Positions 1 through 7,634 of a stretch of 41,796 nucleotides of DNA are shown piece by piece. A model generated the notes under the pieces. It made no database searches, was not told the DNA's origin, and saw only the letters and a program-made list of their open reading frames with translations. Positions within the stretch are counted from its first letter, which is position 1. The number at the start of each line of letters is the position of its first letter. This DNA comes from a virus, in the IMG/VR virus record IMGVR_UViG_3300035162_003978, positions 1 through 41,796 of that record, one strand, 5' to 3'. A program made the translations under genes and the position numbers.

Positions 1-127
1 TTACAACAAAATTAATGCTAATATTGCTGGTGAAAATGAGACTAATTTTATAAATAAGTTTTTAACAAGATTAACTATATTTAAACAAAAATATGACATT
101 CATATATTTTTAGTAGCACATCCAAGG
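1..127. repeat. Terminal direct repeat (left copy)
   Basis: The first 127 bases are identical to the last 127 bases (41670-41796). The repeat lies inside the primase-helicase gene, and the reading frame runs through the join without interruption. The simplest reading is a circular assembly with a k-mer-sized overlap (127 is a common assembler k value), not a biological terminal repeat. Confidence 0.95.
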
Positions 128-412
128 AAAATGCAGAAACAAGATAATGGAGCTTATGATATTCCTACTCTTTATGATATAGCTGGTTCTGCTAATTTTT
201 ACAATCAAGTGGATAATGGAATTACCGTATATAGAGACTTCAAGCAGATGATAACTAGAGTTCTGGTTCAGAAAGTTAAATTTAGGCATATAGGAGAGTT
301 AGGAGAGGCTCAGTTTAAATATAACATTCAAAATGGAAGGTATAGTGAGATAGGAGAGTCTATGGATGACAGCTCTTATTTAAGAGAAACTCAAGAAAGT
401 ATGATTTTATAG
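1..412 (+). CDS. Primase-helicase, C-terminal part (continues from 40381-41796)
   Basis: This is the 3' part of the replicative primase-helicase that starts at 40381. Codons begin at base 2, and bases 1-127 repeat the window end. The new sequence from base 128 adds 94 codons and ends with TAG at 410-412, giving a 566-residue protein. It carries the end of the RecA-like helicase core. A hydrophobic strand followed by VAHPRK lies after Walker B. The segment YDIAGSANFYNQVDN matches the late motif of DnaB/Twinkle-type helicases, where a Gln and nearby Ser sense nucleotide and DNA. The small genes downstream are co-directional, so it likely heads a long replication operon that continues to RusA. 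Confidence 0.9.
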   Translation, partial: YNKINANIAGENETNFINKFLTRLTIFKQKYDIHIFLVAHPRKMQKQDNGAYDIPTLYDIAGSANFYNQVDNGITVYRDFKQMITRVLVQKVKFRHIGELGEAQFKYNIQNGRYSEIGESMDDSSYLRETQESMIL

Positions 413-446
413 TGATTATGTAAAAAAAAAATTGTATAATTGCAGC

Positions 447-653
447 ATGAAAAGAAAAGAAAATGAATCATTTGAGGATTATAAGAAGAGAAGATCTGAA
501 GATAGCATTAGAACTAAGAGAAGATTAAAAGGTATAAATGTTTGGCCTTCTGAGTGGGGAACTTATAGTTCAAAAAAAGACGGAGCAATAGAAACTAGGT
601 TGAAATCAATAATGGATAAGATGACTGATAAAAATGAGAAAACCGATATATAG
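447..653 (+). CDS. Small basic protein of unknown function
   Basis: A 68-residue, highly charged protein rich in Lys, Arg and Glu, with a WPSEWGTYSS segment near its middle. I chose the ATG at 447. An in-frame TTG at 432 would add only five residues, and no Shine-Dalgarno sequence supports either start. It lies 34 bp after the primase-helicase and overlaps the next gene by 20 bp, as expected for a compact phage operon. The sequence TATAATTG at 435-442 resembles a -7 box, but I see no -33 partner. I do not recognise the family. Confidence 0.65.
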   Translation: MKRKENESFEDYKKRRSEDSIRTKRRLKGINVWPSEWGTYSSKKDGAIETRLKSIMDKMTDKNEKTDI

Positions 654-879
654 AGTTATAGTTGATTTTGAATACAGAAATAATGGTAGAAGTAATTACA
701 TTAAAACGCAGATAAAAAATGATACTATTGACACTTTTGCTTTATCAAAAGATAAAGATGAGGTATATGATCATGTTAAAAATAAAATACTAAGAAAGAT
801 TGGTAAAAAAGAAGGAGAAATTCAGCTTAAAATTACAAATATAGAAGTTGAAGGTCAATATGGAGAAACAAACTATTAG
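634..879 (+). CDS. Hypothetical protein, 81 aa
   Basis: Starts at ATG 634 inside the end of the preceding gene. The protein looks like a small alpha/beta domain: a beta-rich start (IYRVIVDFEYR), a charged helix in the middle (KDKDEVYDHVKNKILRKI), and a final strand (EIQLKITNIEVEG). There is no membrane segment and no motif I recognise. It belongs to the rightward replication operon. Confidence 0.65.
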   Translation: MRKPIYRVIVDFEYRNNGRSNYIKTQIKNDTIDTFALSKDKDEVYDHVKNKILRKIGKKEGEIQLKITNIEVEGQYGETNY

Positions 880-1013
880 TGAAGAATACTCAGGAAATAA
901 TTAATAATAAATATAGGGTAAGACCTAAAGGCTTTTAATTTTTCAGACCTGTGTAGTAGAGGGGGGGTGTGGTTACCTCCCCAATACAAACTAAAATAAC
1001 TAAAACAATATAT
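880..1013. other. Short non-coding stretch with a G-rich/C-rich hairpin
   Basis: No convincing gene is visible here. A G-run at about 960-967 can pair with CCTCCCC at about 976-982 as a short imperfect hairpin, but no T-run follows. The ORF beginning with GTG at 969 could extend the next gene into this stretch. It may be a processing site, an attenuator or spacer. Confidence 0.3.
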
Positions 1014-1223
1014 ATGGATCAAGAAAAAAAAGTGCCAGAAATTTTATTCCTACATCAAGTAGATATTAATCATAAATTAAAATCACATTTATATTGGCAT
1101 GAAACATTTATAGATTACATTAAAAAAGCAGACGTAGAGTTATATAAATTAGGAGTTAAATATACTGATGATTTAAAAGATAATGGTTATTTTACAGAAG
1201 AGGAAATTAGTAGAATGAAATAA
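1014..1223 (+). CDS. Hypothetical protein, 69 aa
   Basis: I chose ATG 1014 over the GTG at 969, because the GTG lies in the hairpin and its added residues look like untranslated sequence. The leader before 1014 is A-rich, as is usual here. The protein has aromatic and His-rich segments (LFLHQVDINHKLKSHLYWHE) and an acidic C-terminal helix. No family was recognised. It is followed 12 bp later by the next gene. Confidence 0.55.
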   Translation: MDQEKKVPEILFLHQVDINHKLKSHLYWHETFIDYIKKADVELYKLGVKYTDDLKDNGYFTEEEISRMK

Positions 1224-1235
1224 AAATATATTATA

Positions 1236-1454
1236 ATGGAACATAAACACCTGGTAGATCAGCTAAAGCAAGATAGATATTTCAAAGATTTATATAGAAA
1301 AAACACAATAGACATGGATAATTATTTTGCTTATAGTGGAAAACAGGAATACAACAATAAACTCGTTCACTTAATGCCATCTTACAGGAAGGGTAAAAAT
1401 ATTGAAATAAATAACGACATGACTAAGTATAAATTAAAAAACTATAGAAAATGA
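1236..1454 (+). CDS. Hypothetical protein, 72 aa
   Basis: ATG start at 1236. A small, basic, Tyr- and Asn-rich soluble protein. Its stop overlaps the next start in an ATGA arrangement (1451-1454), which indicates translational coupling. No family was recognised. Confidence 0.6.
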   Translation: MEHKHLVDQLKQDRYFKDLYRKNTIDMDNYFAYSGKQEYNNKLVHLMPSYRKGKNIEINNDMTKYKLKNYRK

Positions 1455-1630
1455 AAGAAGATAATAGGACTTATAGGGGAATAAAAACTGTATTAAAAAA
1501 TCACATTAAAACAGGAATAAAAAGTTTATGGACTTGGAAGGATGATAATTTCACAATGATATATAAAAATTATGATGGAGATGATAGAATTTATACCTGT
1601 AGTCAGTTATTAAAAATTATAACAAAATGA
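1451..1630 (+). CDS. Hypothetical protein, 59 aa
   Basis: A short ORF whose ATG overlaps the previous stop by four bases and whose own stop overlaps the next start (ATGATG at 1627). The protein begins MKEDNRTYRGIK and has an aromatic stretch SLWTWKDDNFTMIYKNY, so it is probably a small beta-containing soluble domain. Stop-start overlap on both sides supports it as a real gene. Function unknown. Confidence 0.6.
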   Translation: MKEDNRTYRGIKTVLKNHIKTGIKSLWTWKDDNFTMIYKNYDGDDRIYTCSQLLKIITK

Positions 1631-1788
1631 TGTTATTAAAATATTTTATTGTAGCTGTTTCATTATTTGTATTATTTATGATAAGTATTATGAGTATTGT
1701 AGCAAATATTATAAAAAAAAAGAGAAAAGAAAAGAAAATATGGAAGGTAAAAAAAGTAAATACTATTATGAAAAAAACAGAAATATGA
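1627..1788 (+). CDS. Small single-pass membrane protein, 53 aa
   Basis: Starts at ATG 1627, overlapping the previous stop. Residues about 3-29 form one hydrophobic segment (LLKYFIVAVSLFVLFMISI). A strongly basic Lys/Arg tail follows, predicted to be cytoplasmic. Its last 49 bases overlap the DUF3310 gene in another frame. Such small inner-membrane peptides are common in phage early operons, but no function can be assigned. Confidence 0.5.
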   Translation: MMLLKYFIVAVSLFVLFMISIMSIVANIIKKKRKEKKIWKVKKVNTIMKKTEI

Positions 1789-2066
1789 GAGAACCAGTTA
1801 ATCCTAAAATGAAATTATCTAAAGAACAGTTAGGTATAGTTATAGATCAATATAAAGACAATAGAGTTCCTGATTATTATAAAGGGAAAAATGGATATGA
1901 GGCTAGGAAAGTTTGTGATAACTTTGAACTTCCTTATCACCTTGCTACAGCCACTACTTACATATTAAGAGCTTATCATAAGCACGATACACCTATTGAC
2001 TGTATAACAAAAGCTATTGCTCACTTAGAATTTGAGCTTGATAAATACAAAGAACAAAATGGTTAG
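1740..2066 (+). CDS. DUF3310 family protein (T7 gp1.7-like)
   Basis: A 108-residue protein whose C-terminal half fits the DUF3310 pattern: a YYKG start (about residues 46-49), a Glu-containing first helix, then YHLATATTYILRAYHKHDT and a final KAIAHLEFEL helix. DUF3310 proteins occur in many phages. T7 gp1.7, a nucleotide kinase involved in dideoxythymidine sensitivity, is a known member. Here a role in nucleotide metabolism is an inference from family and from position in the replication operon. The first 20 or so residues are basic and probably disordered. Confidence 0.75.
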   Translation: MEGKKSKYYYEKNRNMREPVNPKMKLSKEQLGIVIDQYKDNRVPDYYKGKNGYEARKVCDNFELPYHLATATTYILRAYHKHDTPIDCITKAIAHLEFELDKYKEQNG

Positions 2067-2166
2067 GTTTTTTAATTGGATATTAGGGATTAAAAAAAAT
2101 AATCTTTTAGAAAATTTAGAACAATATGAAAACAATAATAATAAAATAAAATCAAATGAAAAATAA
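2059..2166 (+). CDS. Very small hypothetical protein, 35 aa
   Basis: ATG at 2059 overlaps the end of the DUF3310 gene, and the stop at 2164-2166 overlaps the next start by 11 bases. The peptide has an amphipathic start (MVRFFNWILGI) and an Asn/Lys-rich tail. Support is only positional: it fills the gap exactly and overlaps both neighbours. Confidence 0.4.
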   Translation: MVRFFNWILGIKKNNLLENLEQYENNNNKIKSNEK

Positions 2167-2455
2167 CGACAAAACTAAAGTAGACTCAACTGTAGAGGAC
2201 ATAAAAGACAATCCTCTTTATAGAGTAATGATAGATTTAAAGGCTGATGGAAATGCTGAGGGAGGTAAATTTGCTACATCACCAGAAGTTAGGATTGAGG
2301 TAGAGAAAATTGAATCTAAAGGAGTTGATAAAGTTGTGGGTTTTGTATATGATGGAACAGATAGATTAGAAATAATCACCCAGCCATTAGAAGATGCTAA
2401 AAAAATAGATGTTGTTTTAGGAAAGAAACTTCCTGAACCTAATGATAAGGTATAA
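2156..2455 (+). CDS. Hypothetical protein, 99 aa
   Basis: ATG at 2156. The protein has a charged N-terminus (about 20 residues), then a beta-rich body with RIEVEKIES, VVGFVYDG and LEIITQPL, and ends with PEPNDKV. No catalytic motif or membrane segment. It overlaps the RusA gene by 14 bases. Function unknown. Confidence 0.65.
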   Translation: MKNNDKTKVDSTVEDIKDNPLYRVMIDLKADGNAEGGKFATSPEVRIEVEKIESKGVDKVVGFVYDGTDRLEIITQPLEDAKKIDVVLGKKLPEPNDKV

Positions 2456-2822
2456 TTCAAATGCAATAGCGAAACCAAGAATGACTCAGGCTGACTCTTG
2501 GAAAAAAAGACCTATTGTTTTAAGATACTGGGAATATAAGGATAATATAAAAAATTGGGCACATCAGAACAATTTTAACTTAGGCAATGAAATATATGCT
2601 ATATTTTATATAGCTATGCCTAAATCTTGGAGTATTAAAAAGAAAGAGTTAATGATAGGTAAAAACCATCAGCAAAGACCTGATATTGATAATTTGCTTA
2701 AAGGTTTGATGGATGCACTGCTAGAAGAGGATTCTCATATTCATACAGTTTATTCTAAGAAAGTTTGGAGTGATAAGGCTGGTATTGAGTTTTTTGACTT
2801 AAAAAATATATCTATCTTTTAA
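2442..2822 (+). CDS. rusA: RusA-like Holliday junction resolvase
   Basis: A 126-residue endonuclease that would cut four-way DNA junctions formed during replication and recombination, helping to resolve branched DNA before packaging. The RusA signature is clear: KPRMTQ near residue 11 and RPDIDNLLKGLMDAL at about 79-93, then a second acidic cluster (EED) at 95-97. By comparison with E. coli RusA, D81, D83, K87 and D97 would be the active-site residues. It is the last rightward gene and converges with the leftward genes, overlapping the neighbour's 3' end by 11 bp. Confidence 0.9.
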   Translation: MIRYNSNAIAKPRMTQADSWKKRPIVLRYWEYKDNIKNWAHQNNFNLGNEIYAIFYIAMPKSWSIKKKELMIGKNHQQRPDIDNLLKGLMDALLEEDSHIHTVYSKKVWSDKAGIEFFDLKNISIF

Positions 2823-3126
2823 TATTATAATCTTTAGATACTTTGTATTTTTGTTTGTATATTATATTTCTACACTGCTTTTCTGAAATCATGTGTTTAA
2901 TAGAAAGATCAACAAATGTATCTCCAACCCTCCCTTCGTTTTTAACTAAAAATGAATCAAAATCATAAAACATCATATAGTTTCTTAGGGTTTTAGGTGG
3001 TATTATACCATTCTCAATTAAATGATAAAGCAAATCTTTCATTGTAAAATCTTCATCCCATCTACTTGTTGATTGACTAATAACAAGATCTAAAAACTCA
3101 GATATTACTTCTTTTCTGTTTGCCAT
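2812..3126 (-). CDS. Hypothetical protein, 104 aa (last gene of late block B)
   Basis: Leftward ATG at 3126. A mostly helical soluble protein: N-terminal helix with EVISEFLDLVI, a middle MKDLLYHLIENGIIPPKTLRNYMMFYDF, and a basic C-terminus. No motif was recognised. It overlaps the upstream gene by 22 bp and the convergent RusA gene by 11 bp. Position after the tape measure suggests a late accessory role, but that is only context. Confidence 0.65.
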   Translation of the reverse strand: MANRKEVISEFLDLVISQSTSRWDEDFTMKDLLYHLIENGIIPPKTLRNYMMFYDFDSFLVKNEGRVGDTFVDLSIKHMISEKQCRNIIYKQKYKVSKDYNIKR

Positions 3127-3380
3127 TTTTTATATTCAGTTGTAAAAAAACCAGTAACAGTTGAAACACAAGATCCACAAGTCATAGCAGAATGTTGATA
3201 CCTATATACAACATATTGATTGTAAGCGTCAAAAAGTTCTTTAAGAACAGCTAGCCTTTCTTTTTTTGTTTTAGATTGAAAAATAGGATCTAAATATTCT
3301 TCTAAGCTTTTAAATACAATTTTCTTCTCATAATCAGAGACATAATTCCACTTAATATCTACCATAAATCTTTTGGACAT
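3105..3380 (-). CDS. Hypothetical protein with CGSC motif, 91 aa
   Basis: ATG at 3380 overlaps the upstream gene by 22 bp. An alternative ATG at 3365 reduces the overlap to 7 bp and may be the true start. The protein is helical, with a CGSCV pair near residue 69, and ends in a Lys-rich tail. The two cysteines could bind metal together with another protein, but a full site is not visible. Confidence 0.6.
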   Translation of the reverse strand: MSKRFMVDIKWNYVSDYEKKIVFKSLEEYLDPIFQSKTKKERLAVLKELFDAYNQYVVYRYQHSAMTCGSCVSTVTGFFTTEYKKWQTEKK

Positions 3381-3592
3381 TTAATATAAAATTCATCTAT
3401 TCTGTTTTTTGCCTGTAGAAAGCAACCACAATCTCCACAGTTTTCAATTAAATTTAATCCTAATGGTTTTTTATAAACACCACACACATTACTTCTGCAT
3501 ATTGACGTTCTCTTTTTATATTCATTATCAGTAGCCAAGGATATTCCTTTGCCTACAATTAATTGCCAGAAAATTTTTCTTAATTCTTTCAT
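3359..3592 (-). CDS. Small zinc-finger-like protein
   Basis: A 77-residue protein with CRSNVCG, CGDCGCFLQAKNR and KCPKDLW in order. The pattern of Cys pairs, then CGCFL..K, then CP...W at the C-terminus is a recurring small zinc-binding protein of phages. I recall this from family patterns and have not searched for it. It lies directly behind the tape measure gene. A -7-like box (TATATTTG on the minus strand) ends only four bases before the ATG, so it may also be expressed from its own leaderless transcript. Confidence 0.7.
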   Translation of the reverse strand: MKELRKIFWQLIVGKGISLATDNEYKKRTSICRSNVCGVYKKPLGLNLIENCGDCGCFLQAKNRIDEFYIKCPKDLW

Positions 3593-3596
3593 GATA

Positions 3597-3604
3597 CAAA
3601 TATA
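3597..3604 (-). promoter_or_regulatory. Possible -7 promoter element, leaderless
   Basis: Minus-strand TATATTTG matches the Bacteroidetes TAnnTTTG -7 box and lies four bases before the ATG at 3592. No clear -33 box is seen at the usual spacing, so confidence is limited. Confidence 0.35.
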
Positions 3605-3612
3605 ATAAATTT

Positions 3613-6600
3613 TTACATAAAAACAGTTGATTGACTTTCTACTGCATTAACAGACGATTGTGAAGAACTTATAGATGATTCAGATACTAAAACAGTTTGA
3701 GAGTTAATAGCATTAGATATTAATGCAGCAATATCAGAACCACTCCATGTTTGTGCATTTAATAAACTCTGAGTTCCTGGAGTTACTCCTCCTTGCTCAA
3801 ATTTATTGCCATAACCTTTATATGAGTTCATTTCAGATAATTGTCCTTTAAATAAAGCAGTGCTTCTTTTGTTTATTACAGCCTCACCACCTTCTAGTTC
3901 AACAACTCTACCTCCTGCTTTGAATTTTTCACCACCTTCAGCGTGAGACTTTCCATGAACCATTCCTCCATTAGCAAATTTTTCTAAAGTTCCTTCAGAA
4001 GAACCACCAGGAGTTAATCCTCCTTTTGCACCAACAAATTTTTGAGAGGCAATCATACCAACTTGAGCTGCAATTAATGCAGCCATAATAGGTGCTCCAA
4101 CTATAGCAGCAACACCAAGTTGACCAGATACTTTTGTAATAGCCTGATAACCATTAATTAAAGCCATAGCTATTGCATTAGCTTTATCTAAAATGAATTG
4201 TTTTCTTTTTATTTCTCTAACTTGAAGATCTTTTCTTTGTTCTAATCCTATCATTTTATCATCATGAATCTGCTGCATACCCTCAGTATCTTGACCATGC
4301 AATTCAGCTAATCTTATTCTTTCTGAAAACGCTGCTTCTTCATCAGAACGAGTTTGATCAAATTCTTCGTTTAATTCATGTATTCTAAATGCTGCGATAT
4401 TTGCTGAGTGCTGCATTACCATACTAGATATTTGAGCATAAACTGCTGCAAATTTAGCTATCTTTTCTTGGTCTATCTTACTTTCTTCTGAGTCAAGTTT
4501 TTCTTTTGCTTTTATAGATAAAGCATCAAACTTAGCTTGAGTAATTGCTTCTGCTTTTAACTTCCTTTTAAGATCTGCTAACTCATTATTATATTCCAGT
4601 TGAGCTATAGCTCTTTTCTCTTTCAAATAAGCCCCAAAGTTAATTAAACTTGAGTTCATATTAATAAGTTCAGCTTTTCTTTGGTCTAACTGTAGTTTTG
4701 ATATATGAGTCATTTCATCATCATCTATTTTTTTCTTTACTACATTATACTTTATCTTTAATGCTATTAAAGCTTCTTCGTTTACTACAGTTTTTGCTAG
4801 TTCCTCATCATACATATCTTGTAAAACTTCAAGTAATTTACCTCTATTATTAGCATCTTCTGTAACTAAGTTATTAAAGTCATCCCTTTTCATGTTTTTT
4901 AGAACATCATAATTCTTGGCATTAGATTTTATCTCTTGTCTAATTAGTTCAGTATCACTATCAGCCTGCATATCCTCAATAGATTTAAGATTGGTAGCTA
5001 TTAGGGATTGCATTTTATTTATCTCATTCTGTTTTAATATAAGAGTATTTTCAGCAGCTTTTCTTCTGTTCTCAAAGGTATCTAATATAGCATCCTTTTC
5101 TGCCTTTAACATATCCTTTAGGAAGTCTTTTGTTTTTTGTAATCTAAATATAGATAAAGCAGATTCATTATCATAAGTTTTACCACTTTCTGCTAATACA
5201 ACTTGAAGGTCTTTAACAAAACTTTTATATTGAGATATAGTTAGATTTACCTCTTCTTGAGACTTCTGATATTCTTTATAAAATGATTTTACTAAAGGGC
5301 CTTCTTTATCAACTCTATCTTGTAGTGCTCCAAAAGCCTTATCATTAGCTAAAATTGATTTATCAGCTACTTGTTCATCTAATAAAACTTTTTCTTCAGC
5401 TAATTCAACTGCTGTCTCCATAGCATCTAGGTTGTTTTCATGTCTTAATTGTTCAGAGGTTTTTAGATCAAAACTAAAAGTTCTAAACTCTTCTAATTGT
5501 TCTCCGTAATTTTTTCTAAGATTATCCCTCATGGTATTTTTAACATTTATTTCAATGCCAGCAGCTACTGCTGCATCATCTACAGCTTGTTTCATCTGTG
5601 CTCTTTTGTCCGTTTGGAATTTTTCTTCTATTGCTAACTGTTCTTTATGATCTTTAATAGTTTCTTTCTTTTTTCTATCCTGGATTTTTAATTGTTGCTC
5701 AACGGAAAGTTCTTCTGTCATTCCTAACATATCTCCACGCTGAACACTCTTAACTCTATTTAGTTTTTTTATAGCATCCTTTTCTCTCTCAAAACCATTA
5801 AGCTTTTTAGTTAACTCTTCTTCATTTTGCTTAATTCTGTTTTCAGATGATTTTATCTGTTTATCTATTCCTTTTTGAGCTGCTACTGCATCATTAAGAG
5901 CTTTTAAATCTTCTTTACTTTGAATTTCAACGTCTATTCCTTCTAGCAGATCTCCATGAGTAGCTGCAAACTCTCTTAATAAATCATGTCTTTCTTTGCT
6001 TAAAACATTTAATTCTGTTATTAATCTTATTTCTTTTCTAAAAGATTCATGTATTCTATTAGTTGCAGCTTCTGCTTCTTGTGATGCTTTTGTTGTGCTG
6101 TTATACCACATTACTAACTCTGTTAAAGCATATATCACTATACCTATTCCTGTAGCTGCTGCTAATCCTATTAGAGTTCTTTTTAATGCCTGTAAAGCAA
6201 CTTTCATAACAACAGCTTGTTGAGTTGCTGTTCCGAAATTATACCTTAGCATTTTAGTCATCAGTGAAAGAGACATGAAAGATTTACCTGTAAGTAATGT
6301 TGTAGCTCTCAATACGGCTAACCTCACTATCATAAATGAAACTGTAGATAAAAATATCTGCACTACAGCTTCAAGTTTTTTCATTGTTCTATCGCTTTGA
6401 GATAATGAACTAACCCACTGAGACATAGCATAAATAGACCTTCTTAATGAACCACTAAAAGTTTCTCCAATAGCAATACCTAATCCCTCTGAAGCAGATG
6501 TAAGTAATTTAAAATCACCTGCAAGAGTATCTAATCTTATGGCAGCCATACGAGTAATATCACCTTCTGCTTTATTTAGCAGCTCTCTACTTAAATCTAA

Positions 6601-7614
6601 CTCTTCAATATTTCTTAATAAAACTAGAAATGCTGGTGCAGAACGCTTATCAAGAAGATCAGTTGCTTCTGTTAAACCAAAAGTTTCCTCTTTAAGCTTT
6701 CTCATTTCAACTAAAAGTTGAGGCATACCATGAACAGTTACTCCTAAACTTTTGTTTAATTTAGAGTTAGAATCACCTAGTTTTAAGAATATATTTTTAA
6801 GTGCATTACCAGCAATAGATCCATGTAGCCCTGCATCAGCTAAAGTCATTAACATTGAAGAAGTTTCTTCAAGTGTAAATCCTGCTGTCTTTGCTATAGG
6901 AGCTACAAACTTCATGGATTGAGTAAATCTTTCAAGATTTAGTGCAGACCCTGTAAAAGCTGCCCCCATAACATTAGTAACCCTAGTTATCATATCAGCA
7001 TCAAAACCAAAAGATCTAATTATAGAACCAGCAACACCTGCTGCCCTAGCAAGATCCTCCCCTGTAGCTGCTGCTAAATCTAAAGTAGCTGCCTGTGCTG
7101 CAATAATTTCTTGTGTTGTAAAACCTAATCTAGCATACTCTTCTTGTAGCTTACCAACCTGAGTAGCTGTAAATACAGTTGTTGATCCTAAATCTCTAGC
7201 TGTTTTCTCTAAATCTTTAAACTGATCGTCTGTAGCTCCAGATATAGCCCTAACAGCAGCCATCTGCTGCTCGAAGTCAGCAAAAGAGGTGATAACACCC
7301 CTTATACCTCCAATAATAGCTCTAAACGCAAATGCAGAAGCAATAGCTATACTTGCAGACTTAAATATAGAAACCATATTTCTACCAGAACTAGTTAAGC
7401 TTTTTGAGGTAGACTGTAGTTTTCTTAATTTTTTATTCTGATTATCATAAGCTCTACTTAATCCATTTATCTTTTTCGCTTGAGCAGCATACTGTTCGTT
7501 ACCTTTCTTTAATCCCATTAGATTAGCTTTTGCTTTTTCTAATTGTACGTTAAGATCTTTTAGTTCAGTAAGGTTTGCCTTAAACTTATATAGTGTCGTT
7601 GACTCTATTGCCAT
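3613..7614 (-). CDS. Tail tape measure protein
   Basis: A 1333-residue protein that sets tail length and is threaded through the tail tube. Residues about 5-65 are coiled coil. Residues about 110-300 carry the TP901-type tape-measure core, with FADFEQQMAAVRAISGATDD, LGSTTVFTATQVGKLQEEYA, a Gly/Ala-rich helical stretch and a GSIAGNALKN segment. Hydrophobic segments occur near residues 75-110 and 420-500. A long Lys/Glu-rich coiled coil fills the middle. The C-terminus has the Gly-rich GGMVHGKSHAEGG...ELEGGEAVINKRS pattern seen in tape measures of Bacteroidetes phages. At about 1.5 angstrom per residue the tail would be near 200 nm. Confidence 0.92.
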   Translation of the reverse strand: MAIESTTLYKFKANLTELKDLNVQLEKAKANLMGLKKGNEQYAAQAKKINGLSRAYDNQNKKLRKLQSTSKSLTSSGRNMVSIFKSASIAIASAFAFRAIIGGIRGVITSFADFEQQMAAVRAISGATDDQFKDLEKTARDLGSTTVFTATQVGKLQEEYARLGFTTQEIIAAQAATLDLAAATGEDLARAAGVAGSIIRSFGFDADMITRVTNVMGAAFTGSALNLERFTQSMKFVAPIAKTAGFTLEETSSMLMTLADAGLHGSIAGNALKNIFLKLGDSNSKLNKSLGVTVHGMPQLLVEMRKLKEETFGLTEATDLLDKRSAPAFLVLLRNIEELDLSRELLNKAEGDITRMAAIRLDTLAGDFKLLTSASEGLGIAIGETFSGSLRRSIYAMSQWVSSLSQSDRTMKKLEAVVQIFLSTVSFMIVRLAVLRATTLLTGKSFMSLSLMTKMLRYNFGTATQQAVVMKVALQALKRTLIGLAAATGIGIVIYALTELVMWYNSTTKASQEAEAATNRIHESFRKEIRLITELNVLSKERHDLLREFAATHGDLLEGIDVEIQSKEDLKALNDAVAAQKGIDKQIKSSENRIKQNEEELTKKLNGFEREKDAIKKLNRVKSVQRGDMLGMTEELSVEQQLKIQDRKKKETIKDHKEQLAIEEKFQTDKRAQMKQAVDDAAVAAGIEINVKNTMRDNLRKNYGEQLEEFRTFSFDLKTSEQLRHENNLDAMETAVELAEEKVLLDEQVADKSILANDKAFGALQDRVDKEGPLVKSFYKEYQKSQEEVNLTISQYKSFVKDLQVVLAESGKTYDNESALSIFRLQKTKDFLKDMLKAEKDAILDTFENRRKAAENTLILKQNEINKMQSLIATNLKSIEDMQADSDTELIRQEIKSNAKNYDVLKNMKRDDFNNLVTEDANNRGKLLEVLQDMYDEELAKTVVNEEALIALKIKYNVVKKKIDDDEMTHISKLQLDQRKAELINMNSSLINFGAYLKEKRAIAQLEYNNELADLKRKLKAEAITQAKFDALSIKAKEKLDSEESKIDQEKIAKFAAVYAQISSMVMQHSANIAAFRIHELNEEFDQTRSDEEAAFSERIRLAELHGQDTEGMQQIHDDKMIGLEQRKDLQVREIKRKQFILDKANAIAMALINGYQAITKVSGQLGVAAIVGAPIMAALIAAQVGMIASQKFVGAKGGLTPGGSSEGTLEKFANGGMVHGKSHAEGGEKFKAGGRVVELEGGEAVINKRSTALFKGQLSEMNSYKGYGNKFEQGGVTPGTQSLLNAQTWSGSDIAALISNAINSQTVLVSESSISSSQSSVNAVESQSTVFM

Positions 7615-7634
7615 TTTATTTATTTATTTGTTTA

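Noticed and set aside
1-127. Biological direct terminal repeat (T7 or T5 type)
   Set aside because: The length equals a common assembly k-mer and the repeat lies mid-gene in frame, so a circular overlap is simpler. Coverage data could reverse this.
4916-6721. Plus-strand ORFs of 60-86 codons opposite the tape measure gene
   Set aside because: They are antisense shadows of a clear coiled-coil protein, have low-complexity Ser/Ile/Leu/Cys-rich translations and no promoter.
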